In this document: positions 34,717 through 44,407 of the stretch, in pieces
How positions within the stretch are numbered: the stretch's first letter is position 1
Layout of the letters: each line of letters begins with the position of its first letter
DNA from: Megamonas hypermegale
GTDB taxonomy: Bacteria > Bacillota > Negativicutes > Selenomonadales > Selenomonadaceae
Length of the DNA: 64,000 nt
Reading direction: 5' to 3'
NCBI RefSeq assembly: GCF_900187035.1
Contig: NZ_LT906446.1
Location: 868,001 to 932,000, forward strand
Made by a program: the position numbers and the translations under genes
Notes under the pieces: model-generated
Databases searched by the model: none
What the model was told of the DNA's origin: nothing
Seen by the model: the letters and a program-made list of their open reading frames with translations, nothing else

Positions 34717-37560
34717 ATGAATAAATCATCCGACGAATTCATGCAAAATACAGCTGGCGGCAATATCAACAGCAGTGTTTTGCAACCTAAATTTATTTTC
34801 AACGATTATAACAGCGGCTTTAATCTTCTGACTGAGCTGCAAAAGGAACTTATAAGCTGTGAAGAGTTTTATTTCTCCGTGGCTTTTATCACGCAGAGCG
34901 GCCTTATCTGCCTAAAAGAAGTTCTGGCCCACTTAAATAAAAAAAACATCAAAGGCTGTATTCTGACTACGGATTATCTGTGTTTCACCGAGCCGAAAGC
35001 GTTGCGCGAACTACAGCAGTTTGCCAATCTGGAAATACGCATCTATACGCAAGGCAATTTTCATACAAAAGGATATATTTTCCGCCACGCCGATTATTAT
35101 TCACTGATTATCGGCAGCAGCAATCTAACGCAGGGTGCGCTTAAAGCCAATAAGGAATGGAATTTAAAAGTCAGTTCAACAGAGCAAGAAGCATTCTGCC
35201 GGGATACATTGCAGGAATTTCGGCGCATGTTGGAAAATGCTGTGCCGCTGACAGACGAGTGGCTGCGCGGCTATGGGGAGCATTACCGGCAAAAGCAAAA
35301 AAGTTTTCCTGTAAAGCAGCCGTTTCCCGCTAAATTTGCACCGAATAAAATGCAGACGGAAGCACTCGCTTCACTGGAAAAACTGCGCCAATCGGGACAG
35401 ACGAAAGCGTTGCTCATCTCCGCCACCGGCACGGGCAAAACCTACCTTGCCGCCTTCGCCGTACAGGAAGCCGCGCCGCGCCGAGTTTTATTTCTCGTAC
35501 ACCGCGAGCAGATTTTAAAGCAGGCTGCGCAGACTTTCCGGCATGTTCTCGGCGATATCAATATCTGTTTTTTATCGGGAACGCATAAAGATTTTGCCGC
35601 ATCGTATCTTTTTTCCACCGTTTCCATGCTGACGAAAGAAGAAATTATGACGCAATTCGCGCCGACGTATTTTGACTATATCATTATCGACGAAACACAT
35701 CGCGCCGGCGCGGCAAGCTACCGCAAAATCCTCGACTATTTCCGGCCGCAGTTTTTACTGGGCATGACGGCTACACCGAGCCGCAGCGACGGCTTCGATA
35801 TTTATAAACTTTTCGACTACAATATCGCTTATGAAATTCATCTGAAAGAAGCCATGCAGGAAGATATGCTCTGCCCTTTCCACTATTTCGGCATAACGGA
35901 TATCACGATTGGCGGCAGGGAAATTGATGACGTCTCCGCATTTACTGAACTGACGGCCGATGCTCGCATCGAACATATTATCGGCAAAGCGCAGTTTTAC
36001 GGCTGGTGCGGCGAGCGCGTCAAAGGACTTGTATTCTGCCGCAATATCGAAGAAGCGCGCCTTTTATCGCAAAAATTCAATGATAAGGGATTTTTCACTG
36101 CCGCACTGTGCGGCGAGGACAGACAGGAAACGCGCGAGACGGCTATTTCCCGCCTGGAGCAAGACAAGCGGCGCGGCGGGCTCGATTATATTTTTACGGT
36201 GGATATCATGAATGAAGGCATCGACATTCCTGCCGTAAATCAGGTAATCATGCTGCGCCCGACGAAATCCTCCATCATCTTCGTACAGCAGATGGGCCGG
36301 GGACTGCGCAAATATCTGCATAAGGATTACGTCGTAATTCTCGATTTCATCGGCAATTATCAGAACAATTTTCTGATACCGATTGCACTGTTCGGCGACA
36401 CTTCCTACAATAAAGATACAATACGCCGCTGCGTCGCGGAAGGCAGCCGCCTTTTGCCCGGCTGTTCCACGATAAATTTCGACGAAATTTCCCGCCAGAA
36501 AATTTATAACGCCATCGACAGCGCCCGTCTCAGTGATGCGCTACTGCTGAAAAACGAATATCTAAATCTGAAGCAGAAACTCGGCCGTATCCCGCGCCTT
36601 GACGATTTCGCCAAATTCGGCAGTATCAGTATTATAAAATTCTTTGACAAATTCGGCTCCTATCATCATTTCCTGCAAAAATACGATAAGGATTATACTA
36701 TCCAGCTGACGGCCGAACAGGAAGAAATCTTTGCTTTTGTCTGCCGCCGTTTTGCCAAAGGCAAACGCATTTTCGAGATACTGGCACTGCAAATACTGCT
36801 CGATACGCCGCACAAATTTTTAGCCGAACTGCAAAACACCCTGCTGGCGGATTATCATCACGCTTTAACAGAAAACGAAACAATCTCCGTTATCAATAAT
36901 TTGACTAATGAATTCACGATTGCCAACGAGCGGGAAAAATACCGCCACTGCGTATTTATTGAGCCGCAAAATAACGATTTTGTCATTGCCGCCAATTTTG
37001 CACAGCATTTACAGTCGGCCGATTTTAAACATCTGCTGCAGGAAACTCTCGCCTTTGCACGGCAGCAGTATAAACAACATTATGTCAATCATTATCGTGA
37101 AACAAATCTCGTTTTATATGAAAAATACACCTATGAAGAAGTGTGCTATCTGCTGAACTGGCCCGGCAAAATCAATCCGAACGCCATGGCAGGTTATTTT
37201 TATGAAAAAACGACTCATACCATGCCTGTATTCATTAATTACATTGCTCCAAATAAAAAACGCGTCGATTACGCCAATGAATTTTTGAGCAATGATATGA
37301 TTACTGCTTTTTCTAAAGCAAATCGCAAACTCAATTCTACTGACGCTCAACATATCTATAATGCAAAAAAAGAACAAAATAAGCTGTATTTATTCGTTCG
37401 CAAGCCAAACGAAGATAAAGAAGCCAAAGAATTTTATTTTCTCGGTGAAATTTCAGCTATCGGTGAGCCAGAATACGCTGAAAAATACAATGGATTTAAG
37501 GTAATTTACAAACTGCATACGCCAGTTCGCGAAGATATTTTTGACTATTTTTCCCATTAA
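34717..37560 (+). CDS. PLD-nuclease/DEAD-box helicase/DUF3427-type protein
   Basis: The 947 residues hold an N-terminal phospholipase-D-like nuclease (H116-x-K118 in FHTKGYIF, with IIGSSNLTQGALKAN). An SF2 helicase follows with ATGTGKT (236-242), DETH (325-328), GMTATPSR and QMGRGLRK. The C-terminal region (about 800-947, LYEKYTYEEVCYLLNW ...) resembles DUF3427. Such proteins are cytoplasmic nucleic-acid remodelling nucleases and are often suspected of phage defence; that is inference. ATG 34717 follows GAGG by 6 nt, with TATAAT at 34689-34694. From about codon 828 the base composition drops to host level. Confidence 0.85.
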   Translation: MNKSSDEFMQNTAGGNINSSVLQPKFIFNDYNSGFNLLTELQKELISCEEFYFSVAFITQSGLICLKEVLAHLNKKNIKGCILTTDYLCFTEPKALRELQQFANLEIRIYTQGNFHTKGYIFRHADYYSLIIGSSNLTQGALKANKEWNLKVSSTEQEAFCRDTLQEFRRMLENAVPLTDEWLRGYGEHYRQKQKSFPVKQPFPAKFAPNKMQTEALASLEKLRQSGQTKALLISATGTGKTYLAAFAVQEAAPRRVLFLVHREQILKQAAQTFRHVLGDINICFLSGTHKDFAASYLFSTVSMLTKEEIMTQFAPTYFDYIIIDETHRAGAASYRKILDYFRPQFLLGMTATPSRSDGFDIYKLFDYNIAYEIHLKEAMQEDMLCPFHYFGITDITIGGREIDDVSAFTELTADARIEHIIGKAQFYGWCGERVKGLVFCRNIEEARLLSQKFNDKGFFTAALCGEDRQETRETAISRLEQDKRRGGLDYIFTVDIMNEGIDIPAVNQVIMLRPTKSSIIFVQQMGRGLRKYLHKDYVVILDFIGNYQNNFLIPIALFGDTSYNKDTIRRCVAEGSRLLPGCSTINFDEISRQKIYNAIDSARLSDALLLKNEYLNLKQKLGRIPRLDDFAKFGSISIIKFFDKFGSYHHFLQKYDKDYTIQLTAEQEEIFAFVCRRFAKGKRIFEILALQILLDTPHKFLAELQNTLLADYHHALTENETISVINNLTNEFTIANEREKYRHCVFIEPQNNDFVIAANFAQHLQSADFKHLLQETLAFARQQYKQHYVNHYRETNLVLYEKYTYEEVCYLLNWPGKINPNAMAGYFYEKTTHTMPVFINYIAPNKKRVDYANEFLSNDMITAFSKANRKLNSTDAQHIYNAKKEQNKLYLFVRKPNEDKEAKEFYFLGEISAIGEPEYAEKYNGFKVIYKLHTPVREDIFDYFSH

Positions 37561-37580
37561 ATTATATTTAATATAAAAAA

Positions 37581-37625
37581 AGCTTCTGTTTATAAAGTCT
37601 TATCGAAACTAAATAAACAGAAGCT
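37581..37625. terminator. Bidirectional terminator between the helicase gene and purD
   Basis: A 13-bp perfect stem (AGCTTCTGTTTAT with ATAAACAGAAGCT) carries A-runs on the left and T-runs on the right, serving both converging genes. Confidence 0.9.
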
Positions 37626-37641
37626 ATATTATTTTTTATAC

Positions 37642-38913
37642 TTATTTACGATTAAAAGCGCGATGTGCTATATCTTTTCTGTAGTATACATTGTCAAATT
37701 TTATTAAATCAATGTTTTGGTAAACTTTATCCACAGCAGATTTAATATCATCACCGATATCTACAACGCCGAGTACACGACCGCCATTTGTCACGATTTT
37801 ATCATCTTTTTTAGCCGTTCCTGCATGGAATACGAGAAGTCCAGCGTCTTTTGCTTTATCAAGTCCTGTAATTTCATCGCCTTTATTGTATTTTGCAGGA
37901 TATCCGCCAGCACTCATTACAACGCAAACAGCAGCTTTATCGCTCCATTTTATCTGCATATCAGCTAAAGTGCCATTTACACAAGCGAGCATGATTTCAC
38001 CTAAATCGCTTTCCAATAAAGGAAGCACAACTTGTGTTTCAGGGTCACCAAAACGAGCGTTGAATTCAACTACTTTTGGTCCTTCACTTGTAATCATGAG
38101 TCCTGCATACAAACAGCCTTTGTATTCATGTCCTTCTGCTTGCATTGCATTTATTACAGGTTCAAGAATTTCTTTTTGTACGCGCTGCATTATTTCAGGT
38201 GTTACAACTGGTGCTGGTGCATATGTGCCCATACCGCCAGTATTTGGTCCTTTGTCGCCATCAAGTGCACGTTTATGGTCTTGTGATGGTATCATAGGTA
38301 CGATAGTTTTGCCATCAGTGAATGCCAATACAGAAGCTTCTTCGCCTTCCATAAATTCTTCAATAACAACGCTGTTACCTGCACTACCGAATGCTTTATC
38401 GCACATGATTTCATCGATAGCATCAAGAGCTTGCTGAAGTGTTTCTGCAACAATTACACCTTTACCAGCAGCTAAGCCATCAGCTTTGATTACGATTGGC
38501 GCGCCTTCTTGTTTAATGTATTCTTTAGCTTTATCTGCATCAATAAATACTTCATATTTTGCTGTAGGAATGTTGTATTTTTTCATAATCGCTTTAGAAA
38601 ATGATTTTGAACCTTCAAGCTGTGCAGCTGCTTTTTGTGGGCCAAATGCTGGGATATTGACTTTTGCCATATCATCTACAATACCATTTGTAAGCGGAAC
38701 TTCTGGGCCAACAACTACTAAGCCGATGTTTTTTTCCTGCGCTAATTTAACGAGGAAATCATTGTCTTCCACTGAACCTGGTATACATTCAGCTACATCT
38801 GCCATACCTGGATTGCCTGGTACTGCATAGATTTTATCTGCAATTTTGCTCTGTGCTAATTTCCATGCAAGTGTATGTTCACGACCGCCACCGCCGATAA
38901 CTAAAATATTCAC
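37642..38913 (-). CDS. purD: Phosphoribosylamine--glycine ligase
   Basis: This cytoplasmic ATP-grasp enzyme makes GAR from phosphoribosylamine, glycine and ATP. NILVIGGGGREHTLAWKL opens the N-domain. KADGLAAGKGV and the ATP-grasp core (VVEFNARFGDPETQV) follow. It has 423 residues. The start is GTG 38913, preceded by GGGAGG at 9 nt; a longer frame from 38952 lacks a site. It is the last gene of the pur operon, 85 bp after purH. Confidence 0.96.
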   Translation of the reverse strand: MNILVIGGGGREHTLAWKLAQSKIADKIYAVPGNPGMADVAECIPGSVEDNDFLVKLAQEKNIGLVVVGPEVPLTNGIVDDMAKVNIPAFGPQKAAAQLEGSKSFSKAIMKKYNIPTAKYEVFIDADKAKEYIKQEGAPIVIKADGLAAGKGVIVAETLQQALDAIDEIMCDKAFGSAGNSVVIEEFMEGEEASVLAFTDGKTIVPMIPSQDHKRALDGDKGPNTGGMGTYAPAPVVTPEIMQRVQKEILEPVINAMQAEGHEYKGCLYAGLMITSEGPKVVEFNARFGDPETQVVLPLLESDLGEIMLACVNGTLADMQIKWSDKAAVCVVMSAGGYPAKYNKGDEITGLDKAKDAGLLVFHAGTAKKDDKIVTNGGRVLGVVDIGDDIKSAVDKVYQNIDLIKFDNVYYRKDIAHRAFNRK

Positions 38914-38998
38914 AAAAAATCCTCCCTTATCTTTAAAGAAAAGAAGGCGCACTTAATTAGTGCTTCTTTATAGCAGATATAAGTGCGCCGATTTATTA

Positions 38999-39592
38999 TT
39001 ATTTATTTAACTGCTGAGCAAGATATTCTTGAATACATTCATCATAATGAGCTGTATGATTAAAAGCTTCTTGAGCGAGTTGCATACGGAATTTACCTGT
39101 AGTGCAACCATCTTTAGCTACCATTTCAGCAACTTCATCATAATGAGCTGGATTTACTACAACTGTAACGAATTTAAAATTTTTAGCAGCAGCACGAATC
39201 ATTGCAGGTCCGCCGATATCAATGTTTTCTACTGCTTCAGCCAAAGTTACATCTGGTTTAGCAATTGTTTCACGGAATGGATACAAATTTACTACAACTA
39301 AATCAATTGGCTGAATGTGGAATTTCTGCATCTGTGCTTGATGACTTTGGTTGTCACGTACTGCTAAAATTCCGCCATGAATGTATGGATTTAAAGTTTT
39401 TACACGACCATCCATAATTTCTGGAAATTTTGTTACATCGCTAACATAAGTAACAGGAATACCTGCTGCATCGATAGCGTGCATTGTTCCGCCAGTGGAA
39501 ATGATTTCTACACCAGCTTCATGCAATTTACGAGCAAATTCAACAATACCTGTTTTATCAGATACACTCAATAAGGCTCTTTTTATTGGCAT
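38999..39592 (-). CDS. purH: IMP cyclohydrolase, stand-alone half of PurH
   Basis: The 197 residues are the N-terminal MGS-like IMP cyclohydrolase domain of PurH ([56 protein letters not shown]), which closes FAICAR to IMP. The protein stops at the normal domain boundary ([19 protein letters not shown]), so the AICAR transformylase domain of about 320 residues is absent. No remnant of it is visible in the 85 bp before purD. The formyl transfer must be done by another protein, not coded in this window. Confidence 0.93.
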   Translation of the reverse strand: MPIKRALLSVSDKTGIVEFARKLHEAGVEIISTGGTMHAIDAAGIPVTYVSDVTKFPEIMDGRVKTLNPYIHGGILAVRDNQSHQAQMQKFHIQPIDLVVVNLYPFRETIAKPDVTLAEAVENIDIGGPAMIRAAAKNFKFVTVVVNPAHYDEVAEMVAKDGCTTGKFRMQLAQEAFNHTAHYDECIQEYLAQQLNK

Positions 39593-39616
39593 AATAAAGC
39601 CTCCTCTTTTAATCTA

Positions 39617-40228
39617 TTAATCGTCAATTGTTACATGGCGACCATTTACATGAATTTTTCCTGCGAGATATAATTCTATAACTTTAGGATAAATAATATG
39701 TTCTTGTTCTAATACTCGAGCGGATAATGTTTCTTCTGTATCATCATCAAGTACTGGAACAGCTTTTTGCATAATGATGGGACCGCTGTCCATGCCTTCA
39801 TCGACAAAATGCACTGTGCAACCAGATACTTTTACGCCGTAAGCCAATACATCGCGATGAGCATGAGCACCACCAAATGATGGCAAAAGTGAAGGATGAA
39901 TATTCATGATGCAATTTTTAAATTCATTTACAAAGTATGGACTTAAAATGCGCATAAAACCAGCTAAAATAACGAGTGTTACACCATGTTCTTTTAACTG
40001 TTTTACTAATTCACGTTCAAATGCATCTCTATCATCATATTTTTTGCGGTCAACGCAAATTGCTGGAATACCAGCTTTTTCAGCACGCTGAAGTGCCATT
40101 ACGTTTGGTTTATCAGTTAAAACCACGCCGATTTTTGCTTTAATCTGTCCTGCTTCTACAGCATCGATTATTGATTGCAAATCGCTGCCACGACCGGAAG
40201 CTAATACGCCAAGTACAGCATTATTCAT
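39617..40228 (-). CDS. purN: Phosphoribosylglycinamide formyltransferase
   Basis: This folate-dependent GAR transformylase has 203 residues. The N-terminus [17 protein letters not shown] and the catalytic region [21 protein letters not shown], with [13 protein letters not shown], are conserved. ATG 40228 overlaps the purM stop region by 8 bp with AAAGGCGG upstream. The longer frame from 40282 would overlap purM by 62 bp and is less likely. Confidence 0.95.
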   Translation of the reverse strand: MNNAVLGVLASGRGSDLQSIIDAVEAGQIKAKIGVVLTDKPNVMALQRAEKAGIPAICVDRKKYDDRDAFERELVKQLKEHGVTLVILAGFMRILSPYFVNEFKNCIMNIHPSLLPSFGGAHAHRDVLAYGVKVSGCTVHFVDEGMDSGPIIMQKAVPVLDDDTEETLSARVLEQEHIIYPKVIELYLAGKIHVNGRHVTIDD

Positions 40229-41288
40229 TGAAAACGCCGCCTTTAACTTCAACAGTTTGATTGCCTTCGACAACTTCACCAATGATATAGGATTTTTCGC
40301 CTTTAGCAGCTAAATCAGCTTGAATGGATTTTGCATCTTCACTAGATACGAGTAAAATCATACCAATACCCATGTTGAATACGCGATACATTTCATGCCA
40401 ATCTACATTGCCCCACTGTTGTAAGAGTTTAAAGATTGCTGGCATTTCCCAAGCATCAGCATTAACGCTTACGCCTGTGCCTTCAGGTAATATGCGGGAA
40501 ATATTTTCATAGAAACCGCCACCTGTTACATGTACCATACCATGGATATCGTATTTTTCGATTAATGGAAGACATACGGAAGGATATAAACGAGTAGGTG
40601 TCAAGAGTTCTTCGCCTAATGTTTTACCACCGAGTTCATCAAATTTTTCACTGCCATCAAAGCCTTTAACTTCAAAGCAAATTTTACGAACTAAGGAATA
40701 ACCATTGGAATGAACACCGCTAGATGGAATACCTACAAGAACATCGCCAGCTTTAATTTTATCACCAGTGATGATTTTGGATTTATCAACTGCACCAACT
40801 GCAAAGCCAGCGATATCGTATTCACCATCGGAATAGAAGCCAGACATTTCAGCTGTTTCGCCGCCGATTAATGCACAGCCAGATTCTTTACAAGCATTAG
40901 CTACGCCTTTTACTACAGTTGCCACCTGCTGTGGGTCTAATTTACCAACAGCTAAATAATCTAAGAAGAATAATGGTTCTGCGCCTTGTACAAGAATATC
41001 GTTTACGCACATAGCAACAGCATCTTGACCGATAGTATCATGTTTGTCAAGCATGAATGCTAAACGAAGTTTTGTACCAACGCCGTCTGTACCAGATACG
41101 AGTACAGGTTCTTTATATTTACCGCTATTTAAAGCAAATAAACCGCCAAAGCCGCCTAAATCTCCTAAAACTTCTGGACGATATGTTGCTTTTACGCTAT
41201 CTTTAATGAGTTTTACAGAATAATTTCCTGCATCAATATCTACGCCAGAATCACGATAGGTAAGATTTGTCTGTTTATTTTCAGCCAT
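40221..41288 (-). CDS. purM: Phosphoribosylformylglycinamidine cyclo-ligase
   Basis: PurM (AIR synthetase) converts FGAM to AIR. It begins [20 protein letters not shown] and has [10 protein letters not shown], the ATP-binding [11 protein letters not shown] and the C-terminal [16 protein letters not shown]. It has 355 residues. ATG 41288 follows GGAGGTCAAA; a TTG at 41300 overlaps that site. The gene is coupled to purN by overlap. Confidence 0.96.
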   Translation of the reverse strand: MAENKQTNLTYRDSGVDIDAGNYSVKLIKDSVKATYRPEVLGDLGGFGGLFALNSGKYKEPVLVSGTDGVGTKLRLAFMLDKHDTIGQDAVAMCVNDILVQGAEPLFFLDYLAVGKLDPQQVATVVKGVANACKESGCALIGGETAEMSGFYSDGEYDIAGFAVGAVDKSKIITGDKIKAGDVLVGIPSSGVHSNGYSLVRKICFEVKGFDGSEKFDELGGKTLGEELLTPTRLYPSVCLPLIEKYDIHGMVHVTGGGFYENISRILPEGTGVSVNADAWEMPAIFKLLQQWGNVDWHEMYRVFNMGIGMILLVSSEDAKSIQADLAAKGEKSYIIGEVVEGNQTVEVKGGVFNE

Positions 41289-41322
41289 TTTGACCTCCAA
41301 AATATATCATTTCCAAAATATA

Positions 41323-42756
41323 TTACTTATGGCGCTGTTCAAATACGTATTTATCAGCACCAGTTACCGTTTCTTTTGACATTTCAATAGGATATGCATT
41401 GTTAAAGCATGCATAACACATATCATCTGGATTAGCTGTAGTGAGTGAAGCTCTAAGACCTTCCAGAGATAAGAAATGTAAAGAGTCTGCCCCGATATAT
41501 TCACGAATTTCTTCTACTGTTTTCGTTGCAGCAATAAGTTCTTTACGTACGGAAGTATCAATTCCATAATAGCAAGGATAGCCGATTGGTGGAGAACTTA
41601 CGCACATATGAACTTCTTTAGCGCCTGCTTTACGCAACATTTTTACGATTTTACCACTAGTTGTACCGCGTACAATAGAGTCATCAACCATGATTACAGA
41701 TTTGCCTTTAACAGCTTCTTTAATTGCATTGAGTTTCAAGCGAACAGCTGTATCACGTTTTTTCTGTGTTGGTTGAATAAATGTACGTCCGATATAACGA
41801 TTTTTTATTAAACCTTCACAGTATGGAATGCCTGATTCATAAGCAAATCCAGATGCAGCAGTATTACCAGAGTCAGGTACAGAAATAACTATATCGCCTT
41901 TGAATTTACTTTCACGAGCAAGCATTCTACCCATCATAAAACGAGCAGCATGTACGCTTTGACCATCAATTGTACTGTCTGGACGAGCAAAATAAATATA
42001 TTCAAAAATACAAGAAGCTCTTTTTTGTGGTTTTACACATTCATAAGACTTAAGTCCATCATCATCCATTACAACCATTTCACCTGGTTTAACATCTCTA
42101 ATGAACTCAGCACCTACAACGTCTAAAGCGCAAGATTCAGAAGATACAACCCAAGAGCCTTCTTCTGTTTTACCAATACACAATGGACGGAAACCTTGTG
42201 GGTCTCTAAGTGCAATAAGTTTATTTTCTGTCATAATAGTTAAGCAATAAGCACCTTTTATCTGTGCTACACTTTCTATTATTTTTTCTTCAATAGTAGA
42301 TTTACGAGAACGAGCAATAAGATTAACAATAACTTCTGTATCAATAGAAGTTTGGAAGATTGTTCCCTGTTCTTCTAAACTACGGCGGATTTCAGCAGCA
42401 TTAGTTAAATTACCATTATGTGCTAAACTGATTTTTCCACCACAATAATTAGCGATAAGTGGCTGAGTATTAGCCAATAAGCTAGACCCCGTAGTGGAAT
42501 AGCGTACATGACCAATTGCAATATATTGATTTTCCATATGAGGAAGTTGATGACGGAAAACTTCATTAACAAGTCCCATACCGCGATTTACATCCATCCA
42601 TGCGCCATCAGTTATTGCAATACCTGCGCTTTCTTGTCCACGATGTTGAAGAGCATATAAGCCAAGATAAGTAAGCATAGATACGTCCTCTGTACGGGAA
42701 AATACACCGAAAACGCCACATTCTTCTTTCCATTTATTTGACGTAATGTCAACCAT
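41323..42756 (-). CDS. purF: Amidophosphoribosyltransferase
   Basis: This is the committed step of purine synthesis: PRPP plus glutamine gives phosphoribosylamine. A 12-residue propeptide precedes the nucleophile Cys13 (CGVFGVFS), so it is self-processed like the Bacillus enzyme. The PRPP loop is VIMVDDSIVRGTTSGK. Cysteines placed for a 4Fe-4S cluster are seen in GYPCYYG and MCYACFNN near the C-terminus, so oxygen sensitivity is expected. It has 477 residues and lies between purC and purM. Confidence 0.96.
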   Translation of the reverse strand: MVDITSNKWKEECGVFGVFSRTEDVSMLTYLGLYALQHRGQESAGIAITDGAWMDVNRGMGLVNEVFRHQLPHMENQYIAIGHVRYSTTGSSLLANTQPLIANYCGGKISLAHNGNLTNAAEIRRSLEEQGTIFQTSIDTEVIVNLIARSRKSTIEEKIIESVAQIKGAYCLTIMTENKLIALRDPQGFRPLCIGKTEEGSWVVSSESCALDVVGAEFIRDVKPGEMVVMDDDGLKSYECVKPQKRASCIFEYIYFARPDSTIDGQSVHAARFMMGRMLARESKFKGDIVISVPDSGNTAASGFAYESGIPYCEGLIKNRYIGRTFIQPTQKKRDTAVRLKLNAIKEAVKGKSVIMVDDSIVRGTTSGKIVKMLRKAGAKEVHMCVSSPPIGYPCYYGIDTSVRKELIAATKTVEEIREYIGADSLHFLSLEGLRASLTTANPDDMCYACFNNAYPIEMSKETVTGADKYVFEQRHK

Positions 42757-42816
42757 TAGTTCTTTTTCTCCTATACTAATATTAAATACAAATAAAATAA
42801 GTTACAAACGGATATA

Positions 42817-43530
42817 TTATTTAACTACTTCACCAGTTAAGCGATGTAAAACTTCTTTATAAGCATCTTCGACATTACCAAGGTCACGACGGAATCTATC
42901 TTTGTCGAGTTTTTCATGAGTTGTGCTATCCCAGAAACGGCAGTTATCTGGAGATAATTCATCACCAAGAAGGATTTCACCATTATATCTACCAAATTCA
43001 AGTTTGAAATCGATAAGGTCAATGTTTTTAGTTACGAGATATTTAGTCATAATGTCATTGATTTTTAAAGACATTTCTTCAATCTGTTTGAGTTCTTCTT
43101 CAGTAGCCCAGCCCATAGCTAAGATATGATAACGGTTTACCATTGGGTCACCAAGGTCATCGCATTTGTAGCAGAATTCAATAACTGGACGAGACATTTT
43201 TACGCCTTCTTCAAGACCAAGACGTTTTGCAAGGCTACCAGCTGCAACGTTACGAATGATAACTTCGAGAGGAACGATATCTAATTTTTTAACGAGAATT
43301 TCACGGTCATTTAAAACTTTAATGAGATGATGTTTAATGCCTGCTTTGCCTAATAAATCAAAGAAGAAATTAGTAATTTTGTTATTTAAAATACCTTTAT
43401 CAGCAATTGTGCCTTTTTTTGCACCATTACCAGCAGTAGCATCATCTTTATAATAAACTAATAATTCATCAGGATTTTCAGTTGCGAATATTTTTTTAGC
43501 TTTGCCTTCATATAATAATTTATTTTCCAT
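42817..43530 (-). CDS. purC: SAICAR synthetase
   Basis: PurC joins CAIR and aspartate. [28 protein letters not shown] and DFKLEFGR are diagnostic. It has 237 residues. ATG 43530 follows GGAGG by 10 nt; an in-frame start at 43554 lies ahead of that site. It follows purE with a 61-bp gap. Confidence 0.96.
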   Translation of the reverse strand: MENKLLYEGKAKKIFATENPDELLVYYKDDATAGNGAKKGTIADKGILNNKITNFFFDLLGKAGIKHHLIKVLNDREILVKKLDIVPLEVIIRNVAAGSLAKRLGLEEGVKMSRPVIEFCYKCDDLGDPMVNRYHILAMGWATEEELKQIEEMSLKINDIMTKYLVTKNIDLIDFKLEFGRYNGEILLGDELSPDNCRFWDSTTHEKLDKDRFRRDLGNVEDAYKEVLHRLTGEVVK

Positions 43531-43591
43531 GTTGTTGAAACCTCCAAAAGTCATTATTAAAATCTAATCTATAAAGTTTAACGTTTACTTT

Positions 43592-44083
43592 TTATTTTTC
43601 TAATTGAGCTGCCACTTTTGCAGCTTTTGCTTCTACTTCTTCAACCATCTTAGCACGATATTCTTTAAGTGCTTTTTTCAAATTATCATCACTAATAGCA
43701 AACATTTCTACAGCAAAAATAGCAGCATTTTTTGCTCCATTAATTGCCATTGTTGCTACCGGAATACCGGATGGCATCTGTACTGTGCTTAAAAGAGCAT
43801 CCATACCATTAAGTGGTGTTGCATTAATCGGTACTCCAATTACAGGCAATGTGGTATAAGATGCAATAACTCCACCTAAATGTGCAGCAGCACCAGCGGC
43901 AGAAATAAATGCGCCAACGCCTCTTTCTTCAGCAGAAGAAACTAGGTCACGGACTTTGCCAGGGGTACGGTGCGCAGAAGCTACGATTACTTCTGTTTCA
44001 ACATTGAACTGATGTAATAAATCAACAGCCGGTTTTAAAATGGGAAAATCAGAATCACTGCCCATTACTACAGCTACTTTCAT
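43592..44083 (-). CDS. purE: N5-CAIR mutase, class I PurE
   Basis: The first gene of the pur operon codes for 163 residues that rearrange N5-CAIR to [22 protein letters not shown] and [14 protein letters not shown] are the class I landmarks; SAHRTP suits the bacterial mutase. A promoter and GGAGG lie directly upstream. No purK is present in the operon here. Confidence 0.95.
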   Translation of the reverse strand: MKVAVVMGSDSDFPILKPAVDLLHQFNVETEVIVASAHRTPGKVRDLVSSAEERGVGAFISAAGAAAHLGGVIASYTTLPVIGVPINATPLNGMDALLSTVQMPSGIPVATMAINGAKNAAIFAVEMFAISDDNLKKALKEYRAKMVEEVEAKAAKVAAQLEK

Positions 44084-44132
44084 TTAAATCATCAACCTCC
44101 TGAGTAGTTTAAATATTAAGGGTTACATATTA

Positions 44133-44161
44133 ACTATAACAGAATAAGTTTAAAACTTCAA
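44133..44161 (-). promoter_or_regulatory. Promoter of the purECFMNHD operon
   Basis: On the minus strand TTGAAG (44161-44156), a 17-bp spacer and TATAGT (44138-44133) place the start about 45 nt before purE. The short leader has no room for a purine riboswitch. The divergent stretch 44162-44279 shows nothing else. Confidence 0.55.
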
Positions 44162-44279
44162 TTATGTCACTAGTAAAATTTAACATTATTTTTACAATAT
44201 GTATGCAAGTTTACATTTTTCATCCACTATTTAAAATAAAAGATATCTTAACTTTATAAATTTTAGCTATAAATATTGA

Positions 44280-44308
44280 TAGACACAATTAATATTAACT
44301 GTTATAAT
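44280..44308 (+). promoter_or_regulatory. Promoter of lysC
   Basis: TAGACA (44280-44285), a 17-bp spacer and TATAAT (44303-44308) with a TG before the -10 box. The leader of about 90 nt contains no lysine riboswitch signature. Confidence 0.6.
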
Positions 44309-44407
44309 TAAAGTCATTATATAGAGTTAGCCTAATCATATACAAATGTAAAAACAATTATGATTTTATACACTATATAAATACATAAATACTTTAGGAG
44401 GATAACA

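Larger units (their letters stand above)
27000..37200. other. GC-rich island, probably acquired
   Basis: Counts by eye give 36 G+C of 60 at 29461-29520 and 30 of 60 at 37141-37200. The contrast is 17 of 60 at 37201-37260 and 16 of 60 at 45901-45960. The block covers the SMR pseudogene, gpmA, the metal ATPase set, feo genes and most of the helicase gene. No integrase, tRNA or transposase is seen at either side. The right junction lies within the helicase gene, near codon 828. Confidence 0.75.

Noticed and set aside
44084-44132. Purine riboswitch before purE
   Set aside because: The leader is under 50 nt and lacks the aptamer core.
44309-44407. Lysine riboswitch before lysC
   Set aside because: The leader of about 90 nt is too short and has none of the conserved lysine-aptamer helices.
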